Below, piece by piece: positions 1 to 7,160 of a stretch of 39,412 nt of DNA. Source of the stretch: an uncultured Lachnospiraceae bacterium (GTDB lineage: Bacteria > Bacillota > Clostridia > Lachnospirales > Lachnospiraceae); assembly GCA_947577185.1 (NCBI GenBank), contig CANPUE010000021.1, positions 1 to 39,412 on the forward strand, given 5' to 3'. The position numbers and the translations under genes are program-made. The notes beneath the pieces were generated by a model. The model saw only the letters and a list, made by a program, of their open reading frames with translations. It did no database searches and was not told the origin of the DNA. How positions within the stretch are numbered: position 1 is the first letter of the stretch; each line of letters opens with the position of its first letter.

Positions 1-161
1 TGCTGTACCAGTCTATGTTCTATGCTGCATACTTGCTTTCCTACAAGGACAAAATACCATTGCATAAACACAGTTTGTGCAAGACTCACTACTGATGGTT
101 GGTTAGACCTTACCAGGCAGGCTTTCCACCTGCTAAACTATTCGCCCTTGTCTGGGCGCAC
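1..161 (-). mobile_element. 5' end of a group II intron (partial, runs off the left edge)
   Basis: Read on the minus strand, position 161 starts GTGCGCCCAGACAAGGGCG, which matches the conserved GUGCG 5' splice end of bacterial group II introns and closely resembles the start of the Ll.LtrB type (GTGCGCCCAGATAGGG). The following bases can pair GCGCCC with GGGCG, as at the root of domain I. Only about 160 bases of domain I are in the window; the reverse transcriptase/maturase and domains V-VI would lie beyond the left edge. The insertion lies 25 bases downstream of the stop codon of a KTR gene, that is, outside coding sequence. The call rests on the 5' motif and location only, so the intron class is not decided. 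Confidence 0.62.
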
Positions 162-185
162 AGTCCCGATTTGTCGCTGAGTTAA

Positions 186-367
186 TCAACTCTGCGTTTT
201 CACTTCAAACCGTTTAGTAACTGTTATCTGTAAATTCTTTGCGTCAATCAAACTTTCCTGTCTGCATTTCGGACAGTAGAGAGGGAAGTTTTAAGTTCTG
301 TGTCTACCCTTATCTGTAATCTTGTTTTATTTCCGCAGACAGGACAGCGTATCCATTTATTCTCCAT
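186..367 (-). pseudogene. Cysteine-rich KTR protein, frameshifted
   Basis: The small zinc-ribbon-like KTR family (Cys_rich_KTR) is common on conjugative elements of Clostridia; its function is unknown. The reading starts MENKWIRCPVCGNKTRLQIR, with the CPVC and KTR signature, and its second half reads CPKCRQESLIDAKNLQITV in another frame, ending at the TGA at 186-188. The span of 182 bases is one short of a multiple of three. The lost base lies in the AAAA run after DTELK, near 290-295, where the family normally has ELKNFPLYCPKC. As written, the protein breaks after about 30 residues, losing the second Cys pair. It could be a real mutation or a homopolymer error. A second, different KTR gene sits at the right end of the window. 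Confidence 0.8.
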
Positions 368-440
368 GGCTTTTCCTCATTTTACCAACATTATAATTCA
401 TAATTTTTCTTCCGAAATGAACATACATAAAGTCTTTCAT
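357..440 (-). CDS. Small 27-aa protein translationally coupled to the KTR gene
   Basis: The reading is MKDFMYVHFGRKIMNYNVGK followed by MRKSHGE and a stop. It has a very good ribosome binding site, GGAGG, five bases before the ATG. Its TAA overlaps the start of the KTR gene by 11 bases, so its translation would deliver ribosomes to the KTR start, which itself has only a poor site (AGGAAAAGCC). It lies 30 bases after the AraC stop, within the same likely transcript. I do not recognise a family. It may be a leader peptide that sets KTR expression, or a small protein in its own right. Confidence 0.5.
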   Translation of the reverse strand: MKDFMYVHFGRKIMNYNVGKMRKSHGE

Positions 441-470
441 TAAACCTCCTATTTGTTTGGCTTAATGATA

Positions 471-1232
471 TCAGTTTACTTCTTCTGTAACTTTCAAAAA
501 AACGCTATTCTTCACAGAAATACTCGCAGGCATTCCCATCATCTTTTTTGTAACCGTTGCAAAATGTGATGGTGAATCAAAACCAGACAGCATTGCCGCT
601 TCCGTAATATTTTTACCATTCAATAATGCTAAAAAGGCTGTTTGCATTTGATGAAACTGAATATAGCTTTTTAAGGGCATCCCCATCTGCTCCTTAAATA
701 AGTGCGACAGCCGGCTAGATGACAATGCCGCTTTATCAGCAAAATAAGCAATTGAAGGGGTATTGCAATTATACTGTTCTATTTCGTATAGCAAATCCTT
801 AATTCTATCATCATATATTTTAGATTGCTCTTTTAACCTTAAAAATTTGTATAGTTGTATCATAAACTCTCTATACTCTCTCAGTCCATCGCTATCAATA
901 AGGCAAAATAATAAATTTTGGATGTATTCAATATCTTGATTATCAAACATACAATACTTCGTTCCACCCATTCGTTCCTCCAATTGAATGGCTAAACTTG
1001 AAGTCGGTTCAATTATCATAGTAAAATACATTTTGTTGCCTGTTGAAAAACTATGTAATATGTCGCGGTTTATAACAATACATCTACATGAAATTTTATT
1101 ATCTTCTACACCTATTTCCAAATTTTTTTCTATGCTTAAAAATAACTGCATTGCACAATGCCTATGTGGGACAGATTCAATTTGGTCTGTTATGATTGAG
1201 ATTTTATCTCTGTCCCAATATATTTTATTCAT
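471..1232 (-). CDS. AraC-family transcriptional regulator
   Basis: This 253-aa protein has the layout of AraC/XylS activators: an N-terminal ligand-type domain (about residues 15-130, starting with a HRHCAMQLFLS cupin-like strand) and a C-terminal double helix-turn-helix (about residues 150-245). The C-terminal part shows ALSSSRLSHLFKEQMGMPLK and ITEAAMLSGFDSPSHFATVT, which are the two recognition-helix regions of the family. GGAGG lies seven bases before the ATG, within the 3' end of a decayed yjdF gene, so the genes were once one operon: yjdF, araC, small ORF, KTR. The ligand and targets are unknown; local control of the element is likely. The gene is intact although its neighbours are broken. 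Confidence 0.88.
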   Translation of the reverse strand: MNKIYWDRDKISIITDQIESVPHRHCAMQLFLSIEKNLEIGVEDNKISCRCIVINRDILHSFSTGNKMYFTMIIEPTSSLAIQLEERMGGTKYCMFDNQDIEYIQNLLFCLIDSDGLREYREFMIQLYKFLRLKEQSKIYDDRIKDLLYEIEQYNCNTPSIAYFADKAALSSSRLSHLFKEQMGMPLKSYIQFHQMQTAFLALLNGKNITEAAMLSGFDSPSHFATVTKKMMGMPASISVKNSVFLKVTEEVN

Positions 1233-1237
1233 AAATG

Positions 1238-1509
1238 TTACCTCCCTCTATGCCCGGCTTTTTCTTTTCTTGTCGTATAGCATATTGTCACTCTTTTTCA
1301 GCTTCTTTTTGCTCTCTGCTTTGAGCTTTCCTTTCTATTTTGCCTTGTTCATGCTGAAGCTTTAACGATTGTTGTGCTTTCGTACCAATACCTCTATTTT
1401 CTAACTGGCTATTGATTTCCCGTTGCATATGCTTAGGGTTTATTTTTCTTTTTTCAATTTTATCCGTCTTAATAGGTGGACTAAATCCTGTTAAAAGCAC
1501 TCTAAGCAA
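1238..1509 (-). pseudogene. yjdF: YjdF (DUF2992) C-terminal remnant
   Basis: The minus strand encodes KRKINPKHMQREINSQ and then GIGTKAQQSLKLQHEQGK, the highly charged C-terminus typical of YjdF/DUF2992 proteins. Three defects are visible. The N-terminal two thirds of the family is missing (sequence upstream of about 1509 is unrelated). An in-frame TGA at about 1288-1290 stands where the family has Arg before QYAIRQEKK, consistent with CGA changing to TGA. A frame change then follows before AGHRGR and the TAA at 1238-1240. In Bacillus, YjdF is controlled by an azaaromatic-sensing riboswitch; that leader is not present here because the 5' end is gone. Confidence 0.75.
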
Positions 1510-1599
1510 AAGCCTGCAATATAAAGCAGTGATTCATATTATACTATATACCCTTTTCCGTTTCCATTTTTTCAGTGCCTACATAGTACTTTTCCACGA

Positions 1600-1659
1600 T
1601 TATTTTTGTGGGCAGGTGCTGTCGAATGCTCTTTGTTGTGTGTTGCTGTCTTTGCCCAT
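1600..1659 (-). CDS. Possible 19-aa leader peptide
   Basis: The reading is MGKDSNTQQRAFDSTCPQK with a stop, preceded by AAAGGAG nine bases before the ATG. A perfect-looking stem-loop sits just upstream at 1687-1715. The arrangement of strong ribosome binding site, very short frame and hairpin resembles leader regions of antibiotic-resistance genes on clostridial elements, but no such gene follows; instead a truncated yjdF does. It may be the orphaned leader, or the truncated start, of a gene lost by deletion. I do not recognise the peptide. Confidence 0.35.
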   Translation of the reverse strand: MGKDSNTQQRAFDSTCPQK

Positions 1660-1686
1660 AAAATTCTGCTCCTTTACATAAAAATG

Positions 1687-1715
1687 GAGCGCATAGACTT
1701 GTGTTCTATACGCTC
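1687..1715 (-). promoter_or_regulatory. 11-bp stem-loop with T-run, possible attenuator
   Basis: Positions 1687-1697 (gagcgcataga) pair with 1705-1715 (tctatacgctc) with one G-T type mismatch, and on the minus strand the stem is followed by CATTTTTAT. This is the shape of an intrinsic terminator or attenuator placed just before the 19-aa frame. It could equally end transcripts arriving from the 1759-2211 gene. Confidence 0.45.
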
Positions 1716-1758
1716 TGACGCTGTGTTACTATTTTGTTGTGATTGCGGTAATTGATGT

Positions 1759-2211
1759 TTAGGCAAAACGGGAATCGCTATTTTTTTTAGCAATCTTTAT
1801 GGAATATACAATGGTACTGATTAAAGCGCACAATATGAGAATATGCAATATAGTATGATATACATCGGGTATATATTTACCATCTATTTGTAACCACTGT
1901 ATTGTACCTGAAAAATACTCAATTTTTCTTTCTAATGTACCCATAAATCCATCATCAAAAATAGTGTACCATTCGTGGCAGATAAACTGTATCACAAACC
2001 ACATCGAAAGCCATACAATTGCAAACCATTTACCAATTTGTTCTTTAACAATGAATAATATCACAACGATTAAATAAATTAAAAAAAGGATACCATCATC
2101 TTTATATGACCTCGAAACTAAACATTTATTTCCAAAACACAATCCTGTCATATCTAAAAAAAACCATAGCAACAATATCAGCTGTGCTATAATACAATAT
2201 ATTTTTTTCAC
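1759..2211 (-). CDS. Small multi-pass membrane protein of unknown function
   Basis: A GTG start at 2211 is chosen because GGAGG lies seven bases before it; the longer reading from 2247 has no ribosome binding site. The 150-aa product starts VKKIYCIIAQLILLLWFFLD and has about four hydrophobic segments (near residues 5-20, 45-60, 66-85 and 122-140) with a polar loop holding HEWYTIFDDG. I recognise no family. It is the last gene of the run headed by the NACHT gene, 52 bases after the preceding stop, so it could be a membrane accessory or effector of that system. The base composition is AT-rich like the rest of the cluster. Confidence 0.6.
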   Translation of the reverse strand: MKKIYCIIAQLILLLWFFLDMTGLCFGNKCLVSRSYKDDGILFLIYLIVVILFIVKEQIGKWFAIVWLSMWFVIQFICHEWYTIFDDGFMGTLERKIEYFSGTIQWLQIDGKYIPDVYHTILHILILCALISTIVYSIKIAKKNSDSRFA

Positions 2212-2263
2212 ACTGATACCTCCAAATCCGCTTTGTACTTCTAACAAAATGCCGCAATCACAC

Positions 2264-2836
2264 TCATATTTCTATCGAATTTTCATTCAATTCTTCCTCC
2301 GAGTTACATTTTCTTACTTTCTCGCTCATTATCTCGTCAATTATTTCCTTATAATCTTTTAAAAAATTTTCCTCTATATTGTCCTCCAATATAGGGGTAA
2401 AAATTTGGATAAGAAAAAAAGTAAGCGGAATTACTGCAAAAACAACTACGATAGTTTCCGAAACAGTATTACTTAACCTGGAATTTAATGAATAAAATGC
2501 ATCAACTGTTTTGGTAACAAGAAACGATACAATGGCAGATAACAATATTACAATAAATTCTCTATACGGTTTTTTATTCCTTATTCTTTGATTAAGATAT
2601 CTGCTAAACTCTATCAGTTCATCCTTATTACAATTTTCATACTTCCTATATACGTATTGTTTCCACTGTAAATATGACACAAATTTCAGTTCATCGTTCA
2701 ATTTTTTCAATGCTCTTTTTTTCATTCTATTACAACACAAATAGCAATAAATATCCTTTTCTAACTGAAAATCAAAATTATGCCATCTTATCCCTATATT
2801 CTCTAATGTTCTTTTAGGTTTTCTTTTGTTTATCAT
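2264..2836 (-). CDS. Two-pass membrane protein of unknown function
   Basis: This 190-aa protein has a basic, Lys/Arg-rich N-terminal half (residues 1-92, including YCYLCCNRMKKRALKKL), two hydrophobic segments (about 95-115, EFIVILLSAIVSFLV, and 127-150, TIVVVFAVIPLTFFLI) and an acidic C-terminal tail rich in Glu. Both ends would face the same side. Its ATG overlaps the stop of the upstream 64-aa frame (ATGA), suggesting coupled translation. I recognise no family. Its place behind a NACHT NTPase makes a membrane effector or partner plausible, but that is inference from context only. Confidence 0.6.
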   Translation of the reverse strand: MINKRKPKRTLENIGIRWHNFDFQLEKDIYCYLCCNRMKKRALKKLNDELKFVSYLQWKQYVYRKYENCNKDELIEFSRYLNQRIRNKKPYREFIVILLSAIVSFLVTKTVDAFYSLNSRLSNTVSETIVVVFAVIPLTFFLIQIFTPILEDNIEENFLKDYKEIIDEIMSEKVRKCNSEEELNENSIEI

Positions 2837-3027
2837 ATCATTACACTATCCCATCTATTGAATAGTGCAATTATATCATCCCACCCGCCAACATTAAATC
2901 CCCAAGGCAAAATTGACATAAAATCAAGCAAATTATGTAAATCTCCAGTTGATGATGAAAATTGGTACGTATTCTTAACATCGAAAATCCTGATCATATC
3001 GATCAAAGAATGTAAAGTTGAGAGCAT
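2833..3027 (-). CDS. Small 64-aa protein of unknown function
   Basis: The frame ends FNRWDSVMI and shares the four bases ATGA with the next gene, which supports its being translated. Against this, no ribosome binding site is visible before either the first ATG (3027) or the internal one (MIRIFDV). It is 167 bases downstream of the NACHT stop. Tryptophans and glycines in LPWGFNVGGWDD suggest a folded piece rather than random sequence. It may be the truncated C-terminal part of a larger gene. I recognise no family. Confidence 0.4.
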   Translation of the reverse strand: MLSTLHSLIDMIRIFDVKNTYQFSSSTGDLHNLLDFMSILPWGFNVGGWDDIIALFNRWDSVMI

Positions 3028-3194
3028 ATAATATAACCGGAGTAATGACCGATTCTCAAACAGTAGCCTCCTCTGTATTATGCCATTTTGCCCGCCTATG
3101 CTCCTTCGAATGAATTAAGAAAATGTCTCATAATTATATAATCTCAATCGTCCCTATCGAAACGCATTCGTCAGAAGAATGAAATGCCCATTCT

Positions 3195-5639
3195 TTATAT
3201 TCTCTGTTTTCTAATACAATATCCTTCATAGCATATGATTTCCCGAGTTTCAGAAATATATACTCTACTGTCCATTAAGTCATATTTTTCACAAAGCAAA
3301 TTAACCTGATCCTCATCAAATATTGTTTCAAATAAATTTACGTCTCTTAAATTTGCTCCGCTTAAATATACTCCGCTTAGATATGCTCTGCTTAAATCTG
3401 CTCTGCTTAAATCTGCTCCGCTTAAATTTGCTCCGCTTAAATATACTCCGCTTAAATATACTCCCCTTAAATCTGCTCCGCTTAAATTTGCTCCGCTTAA
3501 ATTTGCTCCCATTAAATATGCTCCGCTTAAATTTGCTCCCATTAAATATGCTCCTCTTAAATTCAAACCAATGCCCTTATTACATTGCAAGTAGATAATA
3601 ATCCTATCATCAACTTTTCCCAAAGACGCATTCCATAAACCTACAACATCAAGCATATTCTCAAATATATTTCTTTCCCGTTCCATGACATTTTTACACG
3701 GCACTCCGATATGATATGTCATTCCATCCCGCAGCATTATGTTAAAAACTTCTTTCGTAATTTCCGATAAATCATATCCCCCCATATGATTGAATTTATA
3801 TTTTATAAACCCGAGCATCTGCGCAGATAATCGTCCGTCTTTTAACAATACTCCTAACTTCCCCGCGATCTCCTCTTTAGATTTCAAATTACATAAAGAT
3901 TCATAAAAATATACTGTAGCAAAGTACTCATATATGGAGCGATGCACAAACTGTAGTTCATCTGTTCCTTTTCCTTCACAATACTTAAATTGGAAAAAAT
4001 TTCCAATTAAAATATCTCTTTGTATGTCTTCTCCTTTTTTTCCTGATTCTCTCATCTCATTGTCACAGATTTCTTCAAATTTTTCCTGTGAAATAGTTGC
4101 TTCATCTGCATTATTCTCAAACATCCAGAAAGCCATCTGTTGGGAAATCCGATGAATGTGTTTTTTGATTTCAGGTTCATTGATCCTGTGTTCTGCATCA
4201 TAGCACCTGTCATATATGCCGCCTCTTTTTAATGAAAAAATCTGCTCATATATATCCACAGCAGAACTGCTTCTTTCAATATCAACATTTAATGCTAATG
4301 CCATATACAAAATGAGAGGAATTCCCATGATATCTTTCTTTTCTATAAGTTTTCTTATTTTGTCTTTCGAATTTTCAATGACGCTTGCCGGATCTTTCCT
4401 TATCATTACTTCGTCATAATTTTTACAAAAACTTCTGATCTGCTCCTCATCCCACGCCTGCAATGTAATATAATCGTTGTCTACTAAGCTTGATTGATCT
4501 ACATAATTTTCTCTACAGGTTATAATCAATGAAAATCTTTTCAGATAGTTCTTTTTTTCTAATTCCTGATTCAGCTTATGTAAAACTCTTTCCCTATCAC
4601 CTTTCACATATATCTCATCAAACCCGTCAAGAATTAATGTCTTTCCTTCTGCCTCATTATATTCTAAACCAACAATCGCAAAGATCTCATCCAATATAGT
4701 ATTACTCTGCCAATTCACACCACCCAAATCCGAAGCAAACTGATATACCAAAATATTCTCATTCTTTGCTGCCAGATTAGCCATAATCCATGTAATCAGT
4801 GTACTTTTCCCGATGCCTGGTTGTCCTAAAATTAAGAGCATTTTCTTATCACAGTTATCTGATATATATTCTTTTAATAATTCTTTTAAATCAGCTGACG
4901 ATTTCTTACCCGTTTTCCATTTATAATGCGGCAAATGCTTTTCCAAATATATCTCTCGTAATTTAATATTTACGCCTGCATCTTTATCCCTTTTATTAAA
5001 GTTATTTAAAAATACATTTTTATCCCATCTCCGGGCATATTCGTCCGCCCTGTTCATAACAGGTATGTTTCTACCGTTTTCTCTCTGATTCATTTTCCTA
5101 TCGTCCAAGGCTGTTCTGATATACTCCATGATGTCATTTAAATCATTCAGCTTTGCAAGTATTTCCCTGTCATTTTGTCCGCTTCTCGCAAATTCTCCGT
5201 GAACATACTCCCTCTCCTGATTTTTCCAGAGAATATCAATTTCTTTATATAAATCACTGTTATCATCCTTACAGATTTCACAACATAATGTCACCAAAAA
5301 CTCTTTACATACATCATCACCCACACCAGAAAGCAGCATTTTCAAACCGGTTCTCACAGACTCTGTGTTATCCCTTCCATCGATAAATCCTTTTAAAATG
5401 CGCTCTGCCGCGTCATACAGTTCATCCTGATTCTTATAGCGATTGTGAGTAAACCGGTTCAGAGCATCAACTGTTATCTGATATAGTCTTGTCTGCAGAT
5501 TCTGATCATAAGATTTTCTGTTTTGATCTGCCGATTTAATTGCGCTCATGAAAATATCCGTGCCATCACTAACTGCTTTTGACACCAGATCACCAAAAAC
5601 TTTTGATACTACACCCAAGATAAAATTCATTTTTATCAT
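3195..5639 (-). CDS. NACHT-domain NTPase with C-terminal pentapeptide repeats (candidate anti-phage protein)
   Basis: This 814-aa STAND NTPase has three parts. Residues 1-190 are helical with no signature I recognise. The NACHT domain follows: Walker [10 protein letters not shown] at 272-280, the NACHT-type Walker B LILDGFDE at 335-342, TCRE at 374-377, GIPLIL at 439-444, and a winged-helix end with [12 protein letters not shown] at 564-575. The tail has 16 pentapeptide units (693-772) of the A(N/D)LSG type. Bacterial NACHT proteins are known anti-phage proteins that oligomerise on sensing phage; the variable C-terminus usually senses. By that pattern the pentapeptide helix would sense and the N-terminus or a partner would act. 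AGGAG lies eight bases before the ATG. Three small genes follow on the same strand, two with membrane segments. The locus is AT-rich and flanked by mobile-element remains. The architecture is certain; the defence role is inferred. Confidence 0.93.
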   Translation of the reverse strand: MIKMNFILGVVSKVFGDLVSKAVSDGTDIFMSAIKSADQNRKSYDQNLQTRLYQITVDALNRFTHNRYKNQDELYDAAERILKGFIDGRDNTESVRTGLKMLLSGVGDDVCKEFLVTLCCEICKDDNSDLYKEIDILWKNQEREYVHGEFARSGQNDREILAKLNDLNDIMEYIRTALDDRKMNQRENGRNIPVMNRADEYARRWDKNVFLNNFNKRDKDAGVNIKLREIYLEKHLPHYKWKTGKKSSADLKELLKEYISDNCDKKMLLILGQPGIGKSTLITWIMANLAAKNENILVYQFASDLGGVNWQSNTILDEIFAIVGLEYNEAEGKTLILDGFDEIYVKGDRERVLHKLNQELEKKNYLKRFSLIITCRENYVDQSSLVDNDYITLQAWDEEQIRSFCKNYDEVMIRKDPASVIENSKDKIRKLIEKKDIMGIPLILYMALALNVDIERSSSAVDIYEQIFSLKRGGIYDRCYDAEHRINEPEIKKHIHRISQQMAFWMFENNADEATISQEKFEEICDNEMRESGKKGEDIQRDILIGNFFQFKYCEGKGTDELQFVHRSIYEYFATVYFYESLCNLKSKEEIAGKLGVLLKDGRLSAQMLGFIKYKFNHMGGYDLSEITKEVFNIMLRDGMTYHIGVPCKNVMERERNIFENMLDVVGLWNASLGKVDDRIIIYLQCNKGIGLNLRGAYLMGANLSGAYLMGANLSGANLSGADLRGVYLSGVYLSGANLSGADLSRADLSRAYLSGVYLSGANLRDVNLFETIFDEDQVNLLCEKYDLMDSRVYISETREIICYEGYCIRKQRI
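3324..3563 (-). repeat. 15-bp tandem repeats encoding the pentapeptide solenoid
   Basis: Sixteen 15-base units encode pentads such as [15 protein letters not shown] and YLSGV. Many units are almost identical at the DNA level (ttaaatttgctccgc and close variants on the + strand), including a 30-base block encoding [10 protein letters not shown] that is repeated directly. Such DNA-level identity, beyond what the protein needs, points to recent gain or loss of units by slippage or recombination. Changes come in multiples of 15 bases, so the frame is always kept. Confidence 0.9.
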
Positions 5640-5697
5640 GTGTACTACTCCTTCATCAGCAACCGTAACCAGACAGGAAAATGATTATCCTCTGCCA

Positions 5698-5721
5698 GGT
5701 TGAAAAATAAATTTTTCAACC
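5698..5721. repeat. Perfect 10-bp inverted repeat upstream of the NACHT gene
   Basis: GGTTGAAAAA (5698-5707) and TTTTTCAACC (5712-5721) form a perfect stem around a four-base loop, 58 bases before the NACHT start. It could be an operator in the NACHT promoter region or a bidirectional terminator between the hydrolase (ending at 5831) and the NACHT gene. No long T-run follows on either side outside the stem itself. Confidence 0.6.
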
Positions 5722-5748
5722 GCGAATTTGTGTCTGTGCAAATTACTC

Positions 5749-5790
5749 ATCGCACTTTCATCGCAGTAGACTGCCCTGACATGGACGATT
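5749..5790 (+). repeat. 42-base dispersed repeat, copy A
   Basis: This stretch matches the minus strand of 23062-23103 at 37 of 42 positions by my hand alignment. The shared core can fold as GCAGT-NN-ACTGC. Here it lies in the 196-base gap between the hydrolase and the NACHT gene. See the finding on this repeat. Confidence 0.7.
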
Positions 5791-5830
5791 CACCTGTCAA
5801 ACCCGTAAATCATTTTGCAATGTAGGGAGA

Positions 5831-6634
5831 TCATTTTTCACAATTGCAGTTTCCGTTTACCCAGAATTCTTCCATAGCTGCATTAAATTGATTCGGTGTA
5901 TCCATATTCACGCAATGCCCTGCTCCCTCAAAAATAATCACACTGCATTCCGGCTCATTTTTCTTCCACATTTCTACGGCTGACAGTTCCATCGGAATAT
6001 CGTGTTTTCCGCAGCCAATCAGTAACGGGTAGTTCCTCGGCTTTGTCTTCCGAACATTTATCATGCTATTCAAAGACGCCAAATACTGAAACGACTTTTT
6101 AGGAAATTCAAGATTCATCCTGTAAAAGTCTTCTTGAGCCTGCAAAGTATAAGCAGATATTTTTTTATTCGACTCTGCAAACCATTTGACCGAAAATATC
6201 GCTTTCAACATCATAAGCATCTGCGATGCACCATTTTCTTTCTGCATTGCGGCATCAAAATTGTTGATATCATAACCGCCGAAACAGGCAAGTGACTGTA
6301 CGGCTTCAGGATACCGGCCCGCAAAGTCCTGCGCCAGTACTGCCCCCAATGAAATCCCGACAATATGTATCGTTTTAATTTTTTCTTTTTTCAGGATTTC
6401 ACTGATCCACGCCGACATTTTATCGATACTGTCACCTTTTCGTGCTTTCGTCGATTTGCCGTGACCAATAATATCGAGCGTAAGGATATTGTATTTATCC
6501 TGAAAATAGTCAATTTGTGTCTGAAACATATTGTGATTTACAAAAGCAGCGTGTATTAAAAGAATCCACTCCGCATTTTCCTTCCTGCTGGTATAATACA
6601 CAATAGGCGATCCCTCTAAATGATATTGTTTCAT
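5831..6634 (-). CDS. Alpha/beta hydrolase
   Basis: This 267-aa protein has the alpha/beta-hydrolase fold pattern: LILLIHA-type oxyanion strand (about 24-30), LDIIGHGKS (54-61), nucleophile elbow GISLG with Ser95, acid region GKHDIP with Asp212, and GAGHCVNMDTP with His240 as the catalytic base. Such sequences cover esterases, C-C hydrolases and homoserine-lactone-like hydrolases, and the substrate cannot be read from sequence. The length is normal for the family. It stands alone on the minus strand, 191 bases upstream of the NACHT gene; a shared transcript is possible but the gap holds a hairpin and a repeat. A lysine-rich, AT-rich composition fits the accessory region. Confidence 0.85.
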   Translation of the reverse strand: MKQYHLEGSPIVYYTSRKENAEWILLIHAAFVNHNMFQTQIDYFQDKYNILTLDIIGHGKSTKARKGDSIDKMSAWISEILKKEKIKTIHIVGISLGAVLAQDFAGRYPEAVQSLACFGGYDINNFDAAMQKENGASQMLMMLKAIFSVKWFAESNKKISAYTLQAQEDFYRMNLEFPKKSFQYLASLNSMINVRKTKPRNYPLLIGCGKHDIPMELSAVEMWKKNEPECSVIIFEGAGHCVNMDTPNQFNAAMEEFWVNGNCNCEK

Positions 6635-7049
6635 ATTTCACCGTCCCTCATCTTTCTTAACAGACTTTCAAAGCAGTTGATATTGAATTTCATTAACTCC
6701 TGGTCGATTCTTTCCCATAGCTGACAGGTAAGCCAAGCGAAAGGCATGATTATTATATTGTTCTATTGCACATAAGTAACAGCGCGAAAATAATATTATC
6801 CATCGTTCACAACAATATATTACTATTCATAATATTATTATGCGTATGGCAGATTTAAAAGTCAAGCAGCCGGATCAATTTAGGAAACGCAATAGCACAA
6901 ACCAACACAGCCGCAAGATCCAGTACATATCCCGGTCGAAATTTATGAGGTAACATGATTTTGACATCACATTTCGCACGATGGCAAAGGGATTTGGCAG
7001 AAAAAAGGCATGTGGTTCCGTATCATTCTTTCATAAGGAGGCCGGATCT
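6635..7049. other. Gene-free stretch upstream of the hydrolase
   Basis: No supported gene. The AT-rich part at 6785-6845 holds several ATAATATTAT-type near-palindromes (gaaaataatattatcc, cataatattattatgcg) that could be operator sites for a repressor or just AT-rich sequence. A TTGACA at 6961-6966 lies 90 bases before the truncated XRE gene, without a matching -10 box. Confidence 0.4.
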
Positions 7050-7160
7050 ATGGAAATTGGTGATAAATTGAAAAATGCAAGAATGAATGCAGGCATGACA
7101 CAAGAACAGATTGCAGAGAACATAAATGTTTCGCGTCAGACGGATTCCAGGCAAAATAAA
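7050..7160 (+). pseudogene. Truncated XRE-family helix-turn-helix regulator
   Basis: From the ATG at 7050, with AAGGAGG eight bases upstream, the frame reads MEIGDKLKNARMNAGMTQEQ and then IAENINVSRQT, the start of a classic XRE DNA-binding domain. Homologues continue with SNWEN; here the match ends at about 7142 and the sequence turns into the intergenic end of the convergent HAD gene. The frame stays open to 7358 by running antisense through that gene, which is not real coding. The junction marks a deletion that fused accessory DNA to the chromosome. Confidence 0.75.

Noticed and set aside
3324..3563. Regular repeats that might be a CRISPR array
   Set aside because: The units are 15 bases, directly joined without spacers, and code for a pentapeptide solenoid.
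3323..3598. A Leu/Asn-rich 91-aa frame on the + strand (LRLNLLRLN repeats)
   Set aside because: It is exactly antisense to the pentapeptide repeats; its repeats come from the 15-base units on the other strand, and it has no binding site.
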